The position numbers and the translations under genes are program-made. From contig NJBP01000030.1 of assembly GCA_005223085.1 (NCBI GenBank), positions 1 through 24,845 of the forward strand: DNA of 24,845 nucleotides. Reading direction: 5' to 3'. How positions within the stretch are numbered: the stretch's first letter is position 1; each line of letters starts with the position of its first letter. The DNA comes from Candidatus Aerophobetes bacterium Ae_b3b. Lineage in GTDB: Bacteria; Aerophobota; Aerophobia; Aerophobales; AE-B3A. The notes below the pieces were generated by a model. It saw nothing but the letters and a program-made list of their open reading frames with translations, did no database searches and was not told the DNA's origin. This document shows, in pieces, positions 23,533 to 24,845 of this stretch.

Positions 23533-23556
23533 AGTTCAAAAATCAAGACCTGGCCC
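23533..23556 (-). repeat. Inverted-repeat copy 2 (24 nt)
   Basis: Reverse complement of copy 1 (22 of 24 bases). It lies between the small membrane protein and vapC. With copy 1 it brackets 21320-23556 in the orientation of terminal inverted repeats. Confidence 0.75.
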
Positions 23557-23605
23557 TACCATTGCAATTGAAAAATATAGCTCTAAAGCCACATTAGATA
23601 GAGTA

Positions 23606-23992
23606 TTACTCTGATCCCTTTTTCTCTTCTATAAAGATTACTTTTTCCAATCTTTCAAAATGTGGGTCGGAGGTCACTACTGAGCATTCTTCAGAAAGTG
23701 CAGTCGCATAAACCAAGGCATCAGCCATAGGAAGTTTATGCTTTAAACTAACATCTGCCGCGAAGAGCGCCAGGTTGGGTGTAAGGGGAACGATTTTTGT
23801 TTCATGAAGTCTAGCAACTAGTCGAAGGGCTGATTCCTCATCTAAAGCTTGCTTTAATTTCTTATAAACTTCATACACAATGACCACAGGGGTGATAACT
23901 TCATTTGAGGAACGAAGATATTCAGCGTATTTATCCGCCAATGGTCCTTCCCTAAGCCACTCAATCCATCCAAAGGAATCTACTACTATCAT
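23606..23992 (-). CDS. vapC: PIN-domain toxin, VapC-type ribonuclease
   Basis: 128 residues with the complete acidic PIN active site: Asp5 ('VVDSFGWIEWL'), Glu41 ('VIVYEVYKKL'), Asp91 ('LPMADALVYATA') and Asp109 ('VVTSDPHFE'). VapC toxins cleave specific tRNA or rRNA and halt translation when free of antitoxin. The ATG overlaps the vapB stop by four bases (ATGA), so the pair is translationally coupled, with the antitoxin first. The frame looks intact. It is convergent with the small membrane protein gene. Confidence 0.93.
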   Translation of the reverse strand: MIVVDSFGWIEWLREGPLADKYAEYLRSSNEVITPVVIVYEVYKKLKQALDEESALRLVARLHETKIVPLTPNLALFAADVSLKHKLPMADALVYATALSEECSVVTSDPHFERLEKVIFIEEKKGSE

Positions 23993-24195
23993 ATCCGTTC
24001 CTCATCTTCACGAATTTCCCTCATCTCTATTCCTTTTGCCATCCCCCGCAGTTCCTCCAGAGAAGGAACTGGGACTAGAGAAATGACCCCATTCTTGACT
24101 ATTACAGCAAACTTTTGGCCTTTCTCTAATCCAAGATTTTCTCTTACTTCTCTAGGTATCACAATCTGGTATTTGGGAGAAAGAACGACTTCCAT
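23989..24195 (-). CDS. vapB: AbrB/MazE-type antitoxin, VapB
   Basis: 68 residues. The N-terminal swapped-hairpin DNA-binding domain reads 'LSPKYQIVIPREVRENLGLEKGQKF', typical of SpoVT/AbrB antitoxins; the C-terminal part ('VPSLEELRGMAKGIEMREI') is the kind of extended segment that wraps the toxin. AGGAGG sits eight bases before the ATG at 24195. The complex usually represses its own promoter; a perfect-consensus promoter with a flanking inverted repeat lies just upstream. Confidence 0.93.
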   Translation of the reverse strand: MEVVLSPKYQIVIPREVRENLGLEKGQKFAVIVKNGVISLVPVPSLEELRGMAKGIEMREIREDEERI

Positions 24196-24213
24196 ATCTT
24201 CTACCTCCTTCTT

Positions 24214-24247
24214 GATCGTTTGTCATATTATACACATTTTCTCGATC
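24214..24247 (-). promoter_or_regulatory. Possible VapB operator
   Basis: GATCG (24214-24218) and CGATC (24243-24247) form an inverted repeat around the -10 of the vapB promoter, a suitable place for autorepression by VapBC. Confidence 0.35.
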
Positions 24248-24255
24248 GATGTCAA
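24227..24255 (-). promoter_or_regulatory. Consensus sigma-70 promoter of vapBC
   Basis: On the minus strand TTGACA (24250-24255), 17-base spacer, TATAAT (24227-24232): a full match to both hexamers at optimal spacing, 31 bp ahead of the vapB ATG. Confidence 0.85.
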
Positions 24256-24519
24256 ATCAAATGGTATGTTAAAAGGTAAATTTCCTGTATGTGTTAAAGC
24301 TAATATTTGCTTTTACAAGAGCGGGAAACAATCGCCTTTACGCAATATGGGGTTGACATCTCCACATAGTAGTGTAGAAGAAAGGGTGCTTATCGGGTTA
24401 GCCCGGGCGAGATGGAAAAGGTGACTGGAAGAAGGAAAGATAAAAAAACTGGAAGAAAGAAGATACATGGTGAAACCGGAATAATGAAAACCAACCCTAC
24501 AACCTCTCAGGTAGAAACT
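24256..24519. other. Intergenic region, no gene recognised
   Basis: Lies between the ABC-2 permease stop and the vapB promoter. It has a GCCCGGGC palindrome (24401-24408) and two copies of ACTGGAAGAA (24424-24433, 24448-24457) in purine-rich sequence. No tRNA or clear terminator was seen. A 60-codon plus-strand frame here has no ribosome site and is not supported. Confidence 0.5.
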
Positions 24520-24845
24520 CTAATAATGGGTGAGACTTCCATCCTTTTTGGCCCTCCTTACCCCCACTTTAAAAACATAAATGCTAAAGGGTAGTAAAAC
24601 TACCGAAAACAAAGCCAGTATGAGTATGTCAAAGCCCAATGCCTGGAAAGAGTAGCTTTGCAGGAGTGCATGACGTATGGCCCTGAGGGAATAGGTAATG
24701 GGCAGAAAATAGGAGATCTTCTGCAGCCAACCGGGCAGAATAGTAATAGGAAAGAATACCCCCCCAAAAAGAGTGGAGAAACTGCCAATCAACCAATTTA
24801 AAGGGTTTCCCCGTTTAAAAACCATAATGAAGCTGGCCGATATAA
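24520..24845 (-). CDS. ABC-2 type transporter permease, 3' part
   Basis: The frame is open to the window edge, so the start lies outside; 108 C-terminal residues are visible. The pattern 'FKRGNPLNWLIG', 'LFGGVFFPITILPGWLQ', 'ISYFLPITYSLRAIRHALLQ' and a last hydrophobic helix 'ILILALFSVVLLPFSIYVF' is the typical C-terminal half of ABC-2 permeases, with the conserved 'P..LP..l..is..lP.ty..e..R' signature. Such permeases export polysaccharides, lipids or drugs with a partner ATPase, probably encoded upstream outside the window. The substrate is unknown. Confidence 0.9.
   Translation of the reverse strand, partial: ISASFIMVFKRGNPLNWLIGSFSTLFGGVFFPITILPGWLQKISYFLPITYSLRAIRHALLQSYSFQALGFDILILALFSVVLLPFSIYVFKVGVRRAKKDGSLTHY

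Noticed and set aside
24353-24380. TTGACA-like promoter on the plus strand in the vapB-permease gap
   Set aside because: The -10 is poor and no plus-strand gene follows.
24412-24594. 60-codon plus-strand ORF in the gap after vapB
   Set aside because: No Shine-Dalgarno, purine-rich low-complexity start, and it overlaps the permease gene antisense.

Overview
The window reads as one continuous piece of chromosome from a Gram-negative-type, probably uncultured bacterium of moderate GC content. Support for an outer membrane comes from a beta-barrel PorV/PorQ-like protein and a set of type II secretion/type IV pilus-type pseudopilins. I cannot name the phylum from sequence alone. The housekeeping genes are full length and intact, and non-ATG starts (GTG, TTG) are frequent.

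Layout. Positions 1-744 (+) hold the end of an outer-membrane protein gene. From 759 to about 16212 nearly everything is on the minus strand. Read in transcription order (high to low coordinates) it contains: a TnpB-type IS200/IS605 element with a structured RNA end; four prepilin-type genes (GspG-, H-, I- and J-like); rpsO-pnp-rpsU behind a good sigma-70 promoter; fmt; an AMMECR1-domain gene; an HD-domain gene; a small unannotated ORF, def and a stand-alone Lrp/AsnC ligand-binding domain behind another promoter; tRNA-Gln(TTG); thiL; then the glycolytic/secretion block gap-pgk-tpiA-secG; and an M42 peptidase.

From 16604 to 23117 the strand switches to plus. An almost perfect sigma-54 promoter heads a tight gene run: a receiver-only response regulator, a Wzc-like tyrosine autokinase, a PqqD-like chaperone, a radical SAM/SPASM protein, a 62-residue Cys-containing peptide whose start lies inside the radical SAM gene, an HPr-kinase-like protein, a signal-peptidase-like (S26) protein and a PF14907-type nucleotidyltransferase. 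I read this as a ribosomally made, post-translationally modified peptide (RiPP) locus tied to envelope/exopolysaccharide control. It combines a radical SAM maturase with the kinase/nucleotidyltransferase pair otherwise known from lasso-peptide and exosortase-linked loci. This is the most novel part of the window. Its distal genes (21320-23556) are bracketed by a 24-nt near-perfect inverted repeat.

The right end carries a small two-helix membrane protein, a VapBC-type toxin-antitoxin pair (minus) with a perfect-consensus promoter, and the 3' end of an ABC-2 transporter permease (minus) that runs off the window. Stretches over 300 bases without a gene are 16213-16654 (repeats, hairpins and the sigma-54 promoter) and 24196-24519 (the vapB promoter, otherwise nothing recognised).
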